Assembly: GCF_032362555.1 (NCBI RefSeq)
Contig: NC_083512.1
Coordinates: 4,390,001 to 4,454,000 of the forward strand
DNA length: 64,000 bases
Reading direction: 5' to 3'
Source of the DNA: Amyelois transitella
Taxonomy: Eukaryota; Arthropoda; Insecta; Lepidoptera; Pyralidae
In this document: one piece after another, positions 26,246 to 38,270 of the stretch
How positions within the stretch are numbered: position 1 is the first letter of the stretch
Layout: each line of letters opens with the position of its first letter
Notes under the pieces: model-generated
The model's input: the letters and a program-made list of their open reading frames with translations, nothing else
Told to the model about the DNA's origin: nothing
Database searches by the model: none
Program-made: the position numbers and the translations under genes

Positions 26246-26298
26246 CATACATACGAGTCTCGTAAAGACTGAAAGGCCACGTTCAGTTGTATGGCTTA
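26246..26298 (-). repeat. Family A fragment cut by a SINE
   Basis: TACATACATACGAGTC, ACTGAAAGGCCACGTTCAGT and TGTATGGCTTA, then the tRNA-like SINE begins. Confidence 0.62.
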
Positions 26299-26505
26299 CG
26301 GTCTCTGTGGCGCAGCGGTAGTACGCTTGTCTGTGACACCGGAGGTCCCGGGTTCGAATCCCGGTCAGGGCATGATGAGGAAGAACTTTCTCTGAAGGCC
26401 CTGGGTCTTGGATGTATATCTATATAAGTAGGTAGTAGGGTCTCGTGCCGTGCAAAATTATTATCTTCCCTACTAGGCCAGCATATAAATTTTATTAAAC
26501 ACATT
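26299..26505 (+). mobile_element. tRNA-derived SINE
   Basis: The head has a Pol III A-box-like TGGCGCAGCGGTAG (26308) and a perfect B box GGTTCGAATCC (26351-26361), followed by a non-tRNA body (GAAGAACTTTCTCTGAAGGC and TAGTAGGGTCTCGTGCCG). The acceptor arm does not pair fully, so it is a SINE rather than a tRNA gene. Its minus-strand translation gives the well-known repeat-derived DSNPGPPVSQTSVLPLRH. Confidence 0.82.
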
Positions 26506-26527
26506 TTATATCTTTACCAATAGGAAT

Positions 26528-26754
26528 GTGCCATGTGGTTCCCGGCACCAATACAAAAACTGTCGTAAGAGGCGACTAAGGGATAGGCTTATAAAATTGC
26601 GATCCTTTTTTAGGCGATGTGCTAGCAACCTGTCACTATTTGGATCTCAATTCCATCATTAAGCCGAGCAGCTGAACGTTGATTCAATCTTTTCGGGACT
26701 ATTGGCTCTGTCTACCCCGTAAGGGATATAGACGTGACTATATGTATGTATGTA
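26528..26754 (+). repeat. Family A, near full length
   Basis: GTGCCATGTGGTTCCCGGCA, AAGAGGCGACTAAGGGATAG, CTAGCAACCTGTCACTATTT and AAGGGATATAGACGTGACTA plus ATGTATGTATG. It has a roughly 35-bp deletion after the 5' end. Confidence 0.85.
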
Positions 26755-27417
26755 ACCAATAGGAATAAAGGGAATAGACCTACCCAATCGATAAAATTAC
26801 AGTACGATTTATATTTTTACAACCAATAAAAGAAACCAAAAGCACAAAGCATTAATTCTCAAATACAAACATAAATTGGGATCAGCGGAGCGGTGCGTGG
26901 TAATTTTAAGGTCGTTCCGTGATCATGCATCACTCGCGAATCGCAGTAAAGGGAATAATAATAGGTTGTTTTTGTGAAAAATGCGGTCATTCTATAGGTC
27001 ACTTGCGTACGTAAACACTAGGTTTTGGTGGGCGGCTCTCATTAACGTTTTGATATATTGAAAAATTTATTTGTTCATAAAATTACATGATTTTAATTTA
27101 CAAACGACTTCACCTTAAATACGTACTATACGTATGCTTTTCGTGTGCCCCAAGAGGCGTGAACATGTATATGTAAATTGCTCATCTTAGATCCTATTTC
27201 AGAGTCTACTGGACATAATTAATCACAGAATGCTAACACAATTTGTCCAAGTTAACACTACTTGTAAATGCATGAGCCTAATCTAGAGCTTAACACAAAG
27301 GAATTATGGTCTTGTATTCAAGTTACGAGTATATTATGACTGATATTTCTTTATATAGTTTAATACTTTTCATTGGATTATTAGTTTATCAGTATATAAC
27401 ATAACATATATATATAA

Positions 27418-27659
27418 TCACGTCTATGCGGGTATATACCCTTGCGGGGTAGATAGTGCCAACAGTCATCAAAATACTGGAAGGCCATGTCCAGCCGCTT
27501 GGCTGATTGATAGAATTAAGATTCAAATATTGACACGTTGCTAGCCCATCGCCTAAAAGAAGAATCCCAAGTATATAAGCCTATCAATTAGTCGCCTTTT
27601 ACGACATCCATGGGGAAGAGATGGAGTGGTCCTATTCTTTATTGTATTGGTGCCGAGTG
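27418..27659 (-). repeat. Family A, near full length
   Basis: TCACGTCTATGCGGG, CCCTTGCGGGGTAGATAGTG, TTGCTAGCCCATCGCCTAAA and AGAGATGGAGTGGTCCTATT. A small duplication, GCGGGTATATACCC, sits near its 3' end. Confidence 0.82.
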
Positions 27660-28249
27660 ATTTCCGGCAATTTATTATTTGATTTAATTGACATACTTAG
27701 GTAACTGAATTATGAAAAACGTATTAATTTATTTAGAAAAACAAAAGATGTTAAAAATTTTTTAAAATTCAATAATGTAAGTACCTACTAAATCAAATGG
27801 TAGATTGGATGGTAGTAGATGACCAAGAATCCTATCTTTAAATTACATTTCTTGCTGCTCTTCCTCATCTCAACCATAACTTTTACAAATTTTCTTGCGT
27901 ATTACACAACAAAATTTAAAATGAGTTATCTTACCATAATTATTCATTTCGGTTTAATTACCCAATTCACAACTTAATTCGTAACAATCCACAGAATCTG
28001 GGCTGAACCCCAGCCCATCGGATTATTGCGGTCAGCCCATTTGCATAAATGTGTCTCACAGTAGAGTACCAACCTTTTGTATTAGAGATGTTTAGATATC
28101 GTTCTGTTTTAACAAAGTTTAATTAATGAACCCGGCGCCTATAAATATAAGGTTTAACTAAATTATTATGAAATTTGAGCCAAATCGTTATTCGTTTTTT
28201 TTCCTAAAGGCGTATTCCCGATTAAATTAGAATATAATCTGCAAGGATA

Positions 28250-28377
28250 CTAATGCCCTACCACTCACTATCAGAATCTCGATTCCATCATTAAGTTGAG
28301 CGTGGCTTTCCAATCTTTTCCAGATCATTGGCTCTGGCTACCCCATAGAGATAAGGACGTGACATATGTATTTATGG
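28250..28377 (+). repeat. Family A 3' half
   Basis: ATCAGAATCTCGATTCCATC, GAGCGTGGCTTTCCAATCTT and GATAAGGACGTGACATATGT. Confidence 0.68.
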
Positions 28378-30488
28378 TGTTCCTTTAAGAAGCCGTGGGT
28401 ATTATTTTACGTACTGTTTAGAGATGAGCAATATTTCTAACGAGTTATTCTCTAATCTTTTACCTCGTTTTTTCTTAATTTCTTAATGAAAATTGAATGA
28501 TGAAATTAATGTTTGCTGCTCACACAATCAAATAGAGGATATAAACTATTTTTATTTATATATTAATGCACAACAAGGAAATCGTACAATTAGAACGAAG
28601 ACTGAAGACAACTTTGCACAAAGCCACTACTTATTTCTAAAGTTTATGATATTAATAGGACATCAACTTATTTGAACGCAATGCTTAACCATTGCGTTTA
28701 AATAAGTTAAATATAATATAAAAAAATGGGGGAAAAAAATAAAAACATGTCCGCCCCTCGGGATAAACACTGGAAGGGTTTGTATCCGATTTATGTGAAA
28801 AACTGAGGCATGTCAGATTTGCCGCGGCCGGTTCTCTCAAACAGCGAAATATCATTTCTCTCTCAATCGCTGAATAACGAGGCCATCTGTCCTCTATTGT
28901 GCTGTCTTTTGAAATTTGAAACCTTTTTGTTTCTGCGTTAAATTTATTTTTACATAAATATTATTTTTACTCTTTTTGACGTGATTTTTAGTATGAGTTA
29001 GTCTTTGGTTTACCTCTAACGACTACTCTACATAAGACATCTTGGGAGTAAGAAAATTTATTTTCTTTAATTTATTACACGCCACTCTTACTGTTAGTAC
29101 TAAACACGGTTCCATAACAGTAGCATGTAAAACTATAATGAGACTTATTTTTGTAGAGAGAATGAGATTACTTTTGTCATCACAAAACCCTAAAGCGAAT
29201 GCGTAATAAAATATATTCGGGATTTCTTTTGAATAAAATTATTTTAATTTAAACTGAAATAATTTTAATTAAGAATTAAATATCCGAAATAATTTAACCA
29301 ATCTGTCGGGTGATTTACTGATTTCAAACGGCTTTAAAGCACTCAACAAAGGAAGTACAAAGAGCATCAAAATGCGTTAAATTCCCAAACTGCCCAAAAC
29401 GACATTTGAGCTTCAGCTAGTGTGACTTTGACGTTGTAAATTAATCTCATTAGCGACTATTATGAGACAACAATGGCCATATCATGATGTTACTTAGCAA
29501 AAACCATTTCAAAGGCAAACACATAAATAAAATGTGGAGTGCGAGTTGACAGTTCTCTTTTGTTCAAAACATTCGGTCTTTTTGTCATGGCCTAATTTGT
29601 GGCCTCGGGAATATGTTGTGTATTTTTTTTTCTCTCGGAGATAATTTATGAAGCGTTAGATATTTTTAATTAAAGAGTTTGCGGTTTAGTTCTGCGTATG
29701 TTGATGGGATGAAATTGGAGTTATTTTAAGCATATTGTGTCATGCTCGTGACGTTGGTTACAGCTGTATCCTTACTTCCCTGAAAAGGAACCCAGTCCGC
29801 ATGTAACCATGATCTTGGGGCAGATAAGGTTTTAACATGAAAATTCTCATCTGATCCCCGTTACCATGCAGAAGCTAAATATGGCTTGAATCATGGTTAC
29901 CCGTTAGCGTCGAGTTTTCCCCTATCGTAAGACCATCGCTTAGCGTATAATAATGTGACTACGTAACTAAAAACGGAGTATTTGGAACATGGCCACTATA
30001 GAATTAAAAACAATACCAAACTTACATAAATATATATAGTCACGTCTATGTCTCTTGACGAATCTATTATTATATTATCTAAGACGAATGGTAATTATTT
30101 TGTGAATTGTGTAAGTATAAATAAATTTATTTATTTTGACCTAAAGTTCTCTATTGGACCCCATGATGTTCTTCTAGAATTAAGAATTAAGACTGCCAAT
30201 TGTGCAATACATTTGACGTCTCACGACCTCTTCACAAGTAATTATTAAGTCCTATTTAAAATATGAATCGACAAATTGTCACATACCGAGTCATAAATAT
30301 TTTCAAAGGGAACACGCCAGGTGACGTAACCGCCCAATATAATATGGAAATTTTGGTCGTTATATCTGTTCCTAAGGGTGCCTTTTAATGACATCAAGGG
30401 GTCTTTTCTCGGCTCTCCGTTAGGGAAATTGATCCAACACTGATATTATTATTTAATCAAATATAAGGCATTACTTTGAGAAAGATAC
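28378..30488. other. Gene-free DNA
   Basis: GC-richer unrepeated pieces at about 28.74-28.90 and 29.31-29.60 kb. 29.76-29.94 kb has weak inverted symmetry (GTAACCATGATC and GAATCATGGTTAC) and may be an unrecognised mobile element. No exon. Confidence 0.4.
28665..28708. repeat. Hairpin, 19-nt arms, 6-nt loop
   Basis: Arms 28665-28683 and 28690-28708 with one mismatch; outer part AACTTATTT. Confidence 0.9.
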
Positions 30489-30530
30489 TGTGCCGTGTGG
30501 TTTCCTGATCTTTAAAATAGAACCACTCCT
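30489..30530 (+). repeat. Family A 5' tip
   Basis: CTGTGCCGTGTGGTTTCCTG then AATAGAACCACTCC. A matching minus-strand 3' tip (AGTCACGTCTATGTCTCTTG) lies at 30038. Confidence 0.5.
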
Positions 30531-30932
30531 AATATTTAAAAAAAAATCAAAATTCTTTATTCTTTTAACATATAACATAATACACAGGTAGCAAAGACCC
30601 ATCAATTAAGTTAGAAAAAACCTATGTCTGATGAGTCTCGCTCTTTCACCAAATGTCCTAATGAGTTAACTAAAAATTACTCGTAACCATATAACATAAA
30701 TACAACTTTTTAAAATCAATATTTTGAATGTCTCCTTTAGACCACACGAGTTAGCAATGCCTCAGTATCGTCATAATTTAGGTTCTGTAACCACGATGAT
30801 AATGCCAAAATTCCTATCTTTTTGTCTAACAACTTATACAAATAGGTAGACAATTTATAGTTTTGGTTGGATGCGAAAACAGTGTTGACAGGTTCTGTGT
30901 GAATAATTATATTTGGTCTTCTGTTGGCTAGG

Positions 30933-31147
30933 TATTTCCCATAGATGTCGTAAAGGGCGAATAAAGAATAGGTTTAATAACTTGGGAATCCTCTTGTAGG
31001 CGATGTACTATATAGTCCTAGAACCTGTCACTATTTGAATCTCAATTCCATCATTAAGCCATACAGCTGAACGTGGCCTTTTAGTCTTTTCAAGACTGTG
31101 CTCTGTCTACCCCGCAAGGGATATAGAAGTGACTTTATGTATGTATA
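30933..31147 (+). repeat. Family A, partial
   Basis: TCCCATAGATGTCGTAAAGG, GAACCTGTCACTATTTGAAT, GCTGAACGTGGCCTTTTAGT and GGGATATAGAAGTGACTTTA. Confidence 0.78.
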
Positions 31148-33439
31148 CTATACCCAAGACATCTGACATCTTTTCCTGTTTTCTAATCGAAGGTAATAAG
31201 AAAACCTCCAAATTGAAAGTATTTCTGATTATCTTGGATTTATCTTAGATGAAATATTTTTCGCCAAAGCATTTAATTAAACATCAATTAACTCTACAAA
31301 GTGGCATCACGGTCGATCACACTTACTGCTCTTAATTTTTACTGTCAGCATAATTTGTATAAAATCAGAAAGTCTGCGCCAATACTTATTACTAACAATG
31401 GCAAGATTATGAAATATTACTTACAGAAGATTAAATCTTTTTTATCTTTCCTTTGAAATCTTTATTTAATTATTTAAATGTGTACTTAATGTACTACGTA
31501 GAAAATTTCAGAATAAGTGCAATTAGTGTTAGTTTTAGTATATTGTCATGTCAATCATTCAGTCAGTCAGAAAGAAAAAATAATAATAATAATGCATCTT
31601 TATTGTCACTACACTATATATATGAGCTGTTGGAATTTCACAATTACTTGTTCTACTTGCATGTTAATACTGTGGCATCTGCCGGGAGGCAACTGAGGGC
31701 AGATTACGGGCAAAATTCAATGTTGCGTCTACGTAATTTCGGTTTTCCGCTTTGGCGCGCCGAGTAATATCCTCTATATATCCTTATAGGCTGATATCGC
31801 TAGTGTGTATACCCCCTAAATGTCACGATAGCGCTAAAATGGCGCTTACATAGTTTTATCGGTGACCAGTCGGGTTCGGGAGTTAGGGGAATGTTCACCG
31901 CGTTATAACAGAGTTTAACCATAGTTCGACCTGTGTTGCGGGTTTGTTTACCAATGTTTAGTTTTGACTTGTTTTCATTTAATTGTTCTAATTTAATTGA
32001 GATTATTATCACTTTTTATTTAGTATTTATTGTTTTTATTTTTTTGCTTGATTATGAGCTATGAAAAATACTTTTTTATCATTAACATATTGTATTTTTT
32101 GTTTTTTACTATTTCTACGAATTGATTGATACTCATTCTGGTTTACTTGTAGTTACCATAAAATACGTGAAATGCTGTTTTTAAAATGAAAATGGCTACA
32201 TATTCCAGAATATAAAAATGTAAGAGTTATTGCTTTCACAAACATTTATTGGAACTCATCTTTATGCTAACAATATATCAATTTTATTATCCCTGGACAA
32301 AAAATATGTGTATTAAAATAATGCAATATTTACAACATGCTATTATATTCGTGACATGATTAACTGTCTTTATATACTTATACGTATTAACATCCAAGAC
32401 CCATACCAATCAGAAAAGTTAGGTTTTCATCATGATCTTACCCGGGTTAGAACCCGGGACTTGTAGCTCAGAGGCAGAAACACTTCACCAAACATTTTAA
32501 GTTAAAACTGGTGCATCGCATAAAGGTAAGCTTCTTATTTTTCTTATACGTATTAAGAGCTAAATTAAGTCGGTAAAGTTATAAATTTTGATCGTCCGCG
32601 ATTTATCTACTCAAGCAGCCAACTGTAAATGCCAAATCTGCAACACTTATATAATCGTTTACATATTTTTTGTTTCGAAAATTAATTTCGCATGACTTAT
32701 GACATAAAAGAAAAGTTATTCAGTTTTGTTAGGACCTAAGCGAGACCCAAGTTTTAATATGCCTGATGGTAACCAAGAGATCTTCGGCGAAGCAAGCAAG
32801 CTCAAATAATGCTTCATCATCGTATTTCATCACTTCACTTGAAATTCACTAGTTTGTTGGTAACTGGGAGCGATTATTTGTTAATATTAAAAAATATTGT
32901 GGATTTCAACTCAATCGGTTCAGAAGATTTTAAGCAAACAGTTGTTGGTCGAACGTATTTTTATAAGTTTTTTTAAGAGTTTGGGGTGTTTCTCTTTAAA
33001 GTTCGACTAAGCTCTTATAATAGATATCTACATTTATTTCAGTATAATTTGTCTTTCGCAAACGTATAAATTCAATCGGAGAGCAAATGTATTATTTAAA
33101 TAGCTATAAGAGGCGTCCGTTCGATAGCTTCTCAACAAAGGGGAAAATAGTCTTAGTTTTCTAAAGATGTAGGTATTCAGGGGCATCTGACTCCCTTAGT
33201 ATCTAATCGAGTAAAACTTTTAATTAGTGCGTACTCCTAAATCGGAGTTTAATTTATTAAGGAATAAGCACATAAAGTAGTATTCACACTAAGTAACCAG
33301 TTTTTATACAAATAGTATTTTATGTCAAACAATCTTTTTTTTACCTAAGACTAAATACAAAATACACATTTTCAATATCTGTGCGCAATAGCTCGTACTT
33401 TGCCAGTTCTATATATTTTTTATTGAATTAGGTAGTGAG
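31148..33439. other. Gene-free DNA
   Basis: GC-richer stretch at 31.68-31.93 kb with TTTGGCGCGCC and AGCGCTAAAATGGCGC, of unknown nature. 32.75-32.82 kb (GCCTGATGGTAACCAAGAGA) resembles the end of a lepidopteran SINE. The rest is AT-rich. Confidence 0.4.
32425..32490 (-). mobile_element. tRNA-derived SINE fragment
   Basis: The minus strand has a B box GGTTCTAACCC (plus coordinates 32444-32454) inside the hairpin CCCGGGTTAGAACCCGGG, with CTCTGAGCTACAAG upstream. No cloverleaf can be completed. Confidence 0.45.
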
Positions 33440-33512
33440 TATTGAGCTCATTAATTATAGATACTTACTACCCATTATGGGTAGTAAGTATCTATAATTA
33501 ATGAGCTCAATA
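33440..33512. repeat. Perfect 73-bp palindrome (36-nt arms, 1-nt loop)
   Basis: Arms 33440-33475 and 33477-33512 around T33476; the outer part is TATTGAGCTCATTAATTATA. No mismatch. Confidence 0.95.
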
Positions 33513-33709
33513 AGTATTTAGATTTCCATAAAGAAAATAAATAAACAGAAGTAACAAATAACATAAAAATCGGGAAAATATTATTAAAACACTACATGAT
33601 ATTTGTAACTATAGCAATTATGTGTATGTGTGTCTTACATCGCACTCGATTTTCTGTGTAGTTTTAAAGCTATTATTGAGAGGTAGTATTAAAACGTTTG
33701 GTATAGTAT

Positions 33710-33840
33710 CCTGTCACTATTTGAATCTCAATTCTATCATTAAGCCAAATATCTGAACGTGGACATTCAGTCTTTCAAGACTGTTGGCTCTGTCTACCCT
33801 GCAAGGGATATAGACGTAACCATATGTATATAAACATATG
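33710..33840 (+). repeat. Family A 3' half
   Basis: CCTGTCACTATTTGAATCTC to CAAGGGATATAGACGTAACC, then CATATGTATATAAACATATG. Confidence 0.78.
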
Positions 33841-34273
33841 TATGGTATAGTGTCACAAAAGTCAGAAGCAACGTAACATTTACTAGTACATAATGTAGTC
33901 TTAGACATACGAGTAGCAGAGTACGATTGAAATGGTCTCTGATATTGCCTCTCACAACATGCATATATCCCGGGTTAAAACGCCCAACGACTAGTCGGTA
34001 GTCTGCGGTAACACAGTCATTCAAACATGGCGTACATACGTACAACAGAAATGTAATGCATTCCTTTTGTGTTTTAGGCATATCGTGGCGAATGGTGGCA
34101 TGCTCTTAACATTCAGAGCCTCTCTACGTTTCCACGTGGAAGGAATATAAGCGTTGTTTGGTGTGATGTAATACCGCGACTATGTGAAATATTTGATACC
34201 TACAATGGTTCTGGCTGGCATAGAAATGGTTTTTCTTTTTTTTTCCTTTATACATCTTATAAAGTTTAGTTTA

Positions 34274-34541
34274 GTGCCGTGTGGTTCCCGGCACTATTAC
34301 AAAAAAGAATAGGACCACTCCATCTCTTTCCCATGGATGTCGTAAAAGGCGACTAAGGGATAGGCTTATAAACTTAGGATTCCTCTTTTAGGCGATGGGC
34401 TAGCAACCTGTCACTATTTGAATCTCGGTTCTATCATTAAGCCAAATAGCTGAACGTGGCCATTCAGTCTTTTCAAGACTGTTGGCTCTGTCTACCCCGC
34501 AAGGGATATAGACGTGATCATATGTATGTATGTATGTATGT
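34274..34541 (+). repeat. Family A, full length, (ATGT)5 tail
   Basis: GTGCCGTGTGGTTCCCGGCA to AAGGGATATAGACGTGATCA and TATGTATGTATGTATGTATG. Cleanest copy in the window. Confidence 0.88.
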
Positions 34542-36144
34542 ACATCTTATCATGCATGCTCTTCGGTTTAGAATACTCTTGATCTAGCTTTTAATACTGG
34601 GTAGCTGAATTTTGTTAAACTTCATTTGCTTCATTTCTATCATACTACGTTAAAAAATACGAAAAAATAATTCCACTTTTTGTAAAAAAAAAATTGTCAC
34701 TGTATGATAAAAAAAATGTTTATCGGAATAGTAAAATATTCACAAACAATTCTTTCTTATTGTTTCCGTAAATATTTTCCGATCCGCGCCACCGATAAGC
34801 CAAACAAAATACAAAAAAAAAATAAAGAATTTGTAAAAGAAAACCGCTGAATAAAGACTATAACACTTCAGATATAATTTGTTTGCTTTTGAACGAATCA
34901 CTTCATCTCAGCGGGATATCTCTTACATTTTGTTATTGTTATTTCCTTGTCCATTATTTTTGCCTTCTTTTTAATAATGCCTTCTCATACTGTCTGTAGA
35001 ATACAAAAATAGGCCAAATCAATTCGTGTTGTAAATGTTTTTTGGGAAATTGCCTATCAGTTTTGAAAGCAAAAGCAACCAACGTCATGCAGATTTTACT
35101 ATTCGTATAGAATTAAATTTCTTATCTTAGCTATAACCACGATCAAATATTGGTTGGTTGGGTATTTGGTCTCCTGCAAAGGTAGCGCAAGTCAGACAGG
35201 AGTCTCTTCATGTAATAATCTAACTTACCTGAACGAAAATCATAGTCAAACGGTTCACTTCGATCTCTCCAGAGTGTGTGTGAGGATGTAACCGGGACAA
35301 ACGCCTGGAAGAAGAAGAATGAAAATCTCGCAAACAAACAAACAAACAACTTATCTAACAAATAACTACAATACGCAATAACTAACCAAAGTATAATTGT
35401 AACGCATTAATTGCTCAACTTTAGAACTATCTATTGAACAAGAACAGTTTTCATTAGCAAGTTGTGAGCATTAATAGGCAATAGTGAAGCAATATAAGCG
35501 AATCTTGTTAAATGGATGTGATGGACGCTCAAGTTTGGTAGGTCGGATTAGGGAAGCATCGTTGGTCTTCGGGCATCGTTGGGCACAGTCGTGAAGTCTA
35601 TGGGACAAGTTATAAGCGTTACTTATATTGTGGAAAAACGGTATCGCTTTTTGCGTACCTATCACTTCGTTTCTGGATAATTTTACTATCAATTTGAGGC
35701 TCCTTTCAAAATGTCGTGCCTATTTACTCGAACCGGTATTATATTGGACATGTGGATTACGTCGTCACTATGACATATCGATCACAGTTATTATAGTTTT
35801 GAATACACTTGGTTATCTTATCTTTCATACCTTTGTTTCAATGGGGAGGATGATGCGGTTTGGAATGTACGCCGCTCCGTCCGCTACGTCCGCTCTCAGC
35901 TTTTAACTTGATTTGTTGTGTGGATTATGCAATAACAGTGGTTGCTTGTGATCAGTAATCACACACAGGCAGTTGAATGGTCCCTACGAAATTTATTGCT
36001 AACTAGCGAACTTCGTGAACGCAAAGAGTAAAATTACAAGAGGGAATGGACACACTTTCAGAATTCTAAAAGTCAATCGATAGAATGGCATATTAGATTT
36101 GGGATTAGGCATTTAAGACGACAACGTAAGGAAAGATGTGGTAA
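34542..36144. other. Gene-free DNA between family A and the transposon
   Basis: Apart from the family C copy at 35150, nothing is recognised. 35.86-35.90 kb carries a short repeat, CGCTCCGTCCGCTACGTCCG. Confidence 0.4.
35150..35325 (+). repeat. Repeat family C, longest copy
   Basis: GGTCTCCTGCAAAGGTAGCG, CAAGTCAGACAGGAGTCTCT, GATCTCTCCAGAGTGTGTGT, GAGGATGTAACCGGGAC and GAAGAAGAAGAATG. Confidence 0.65.
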
Positions 36145-36181
36145 TATCGCTCCTTCAATACAAAAGCACCACAAGTCAAAA
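36145..36181 (+). repeat. Left terminal inverted repeat
   Basis: A 37-nt arm starting TATCGCTCC and ending GTCAAAA, the exact reverse complement of 38990-39026. It is flanked on the outside by GATGTGGTAA. Confidence 0.88.
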
Positions 36182-37106
36182 TAAGCAAATTGTTCAGGAG
36201 AGGCATTTGAAAAAATAATTTGGATAATTTTGTGTTTTTTTTATAATCTATGGGTAATTAAGTAATGTTTTTGGTATCAAAAGACGCGTAATTAAATAGA
36301 CTATTATTAAATAAAGCAATCTTAACCATACCTCAAATAGATCCTCGAAAAAATGCAGATAAGTTAGTTTTGTATATAGACTTCGACTTCAAGAACATTC
36401 AAATTTTATAAATGAAACCAACATAATAAGGAAAATTTGAGTTTTATTATCAGTTTTCAAGTTAAATAAACATACCATGAGATCAATATTTAAGTCTTCT
36501 AATTAATATATTACCTTTTTAGTAGGTAAGAGGAATAAATTTAAGTTTTTAACTTAATACAAACAAAACAAACCTTTAAGCTATAAAAACAAAAAACTCT
36601 TGCATAGAATTAACAAAACAAATAATAAGAATTATTGTAATAGTAAATACACTATCCAGGTATTTAACTAGCCTCCTAAAACTTAACAACTATCAGTTAC
36701 AACAATGTAGGTACTTGTAATTATTCTCACTTTACGTTCACTGAAACCTCTTTGAACAACCGATTAAAGAAATAATAAGTAAAAAATAACTATACTTTAA
36801 TAATAAAATGTTTTAAGCTATACCTAGTCACGATCAAATCAGACTTTTTCAATGGAATAATACTAATTCGTATTGTTTTACTTATGGAGTAGACACCTCC
36901 AAAATTATTTCCCTGATCTACATTCTACACTAATCACAACCATAAATAAAGCACATAAACGTGGTATAAAAGTGTTCTTACAAAAATATATTTTTTATAA
37001 AAGGTTGACTTAAAACTACATGGAGCGTAATGCTCGTAAAGGTATAAAAAAAACTTAAACTGTTTTAGTTCAAAAATCAGTTCACAACAGTAACTTATGC
37101 ACGAAT

Positions 37107-38270
37107 TTAGAGATTATTATAAAAAGATTCATAAAATTTTGGCACGACATTTTTTTGGATTAGCTTTAGAATCCCATGCTTTTTTGCTTCAGGAACAGTA
37201 AGCTTTTCAGTGTAAAGTTGGTTTAGAGTCAAATTATTATCAGGTACTGGGTTCGACTTCGTGCGGCGTTTTCTCAACGTAGATACCGATTTGAACTCTT
37301 CGTCTTCGTAGGACGTTTTAAAGAAAAATATGCCATTGCTTACTTTATCTGTCTTCAGAATCTTTATATCAGCCCATTTGAATTTATTGCCATTATCATC
37401 TATATTGTAGTTTCCTATACACATAGATTTGAGGTCAAAAAAATTATCATGTGTCAGTTCTTACAGTAACAGTATAAGGCTTTCCAGTTTTCTTCGCTGT
37501 TTTAATCAGAGTGATATACTGGTCTGGAACGTAAATTGGAGATGATTTTAATGCTCTAGTAATATTACGTTGAATGACCGAATGAACACAGTCTCCTTCA
37601 TTTTGTGTGTGGCCTTTTATAAGGAACTTATGAGTAATACTCTTGATGTTTGGCAATTCTTGAGTCGCATATTGGTACATTGCAAGCATGAATTTGTTAT
37701 TTTGTTGCCCACAGCAACAACACTAGGAGACTGTTCGTCTACGCTAGATGGGTGCTCGTCAACGCTAGATGGCTGGTCATCAACTCTAGGTAATGGTGAA
37801 TTAATTTTGAATAACTCCTGGTTATCTACGGCTGATGATTGTGGAAAATCTTGAATGCCAGGTAACTGCGCTTGTGGTTGTTGCTCTTCTTCGGAATCTG
37901 ACTGGGTTTTGCGTTTTTTAATAAATGGATCTTCATACGTAGGATCTTTGACACTATCATCGGATGAGAAATCATTATGGCTATTTGTAGAACTGGAGCT
38001 ACTTGAAGAACTAGAACTGCTCGAAGAGCTAGAAGATTCATCAGATGAAGAGTTACTGTCTGAGTCTGTTTCTGGGATGACTAAAGATGGTTTATTGAAT
38101 GTTCTGTGTTTTGATGGCGTTTCTGGAATATCTTCGTTTTCTTCATCAGAGTTGAGAATATCTAAATCAAATTGACTATCTGGTACGGATGATTTGCTAT
38201 CTTCTATCTCATCAGCATCATATTCCTCAGGTGGTACCAAGTTCAAAATACGGTACGCTCTTGATGTCAT
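37107..38270 (-). pseudogene. Transposase-like remnant: acidic Ser-rich N-terminus joined to C-terminal domain
   Basis: The frame starts at 38270 with MTSRAYRILNL after an intron-acceptor-like TTTTTGTTCAG. It runs through acidic sequence with a run of about 16 serines, then direct repeats of the type SSVDEHPSSVDEQ. Near 37713 it must shift frame to continue as CGQQNNKFMLAMYQYA, ITHKFLIKGHTQNEGD and CVHSVIQR. A second shift near 37440 leads to DNFFDLKS and a tail ending ESFYNNL, stop at 37107. The GHTxxExDxxHSxI pattern is one I associate with the C-terminal part of an insect transposase-like family, the acidic residues probably belonging to a DDE-type core. The abrupt change at 37713 suggests an internal deletion removed the catalytic centre. 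The product would not be functional as a transposase. Confidence 0.7.

Noticed and set aside
26299..26375. Functional tRNA gene
   Set aside because: The B box is perfect, but the acceptor stem pairs poorly and a SINE body follows directly.
13591..34541. CRISPR-like array from the regularly recurring family A
   Set aside because: Copies are about 265 bp, in both orientations, irregularly spaced and end in microsatellites; they are interspersed repeats.
37570..38175. Plus-strand frames opposite the transposon protein
   Set aside because: Shadow frames of the minus-strand Ser/Asp/Glu-rich sequence.
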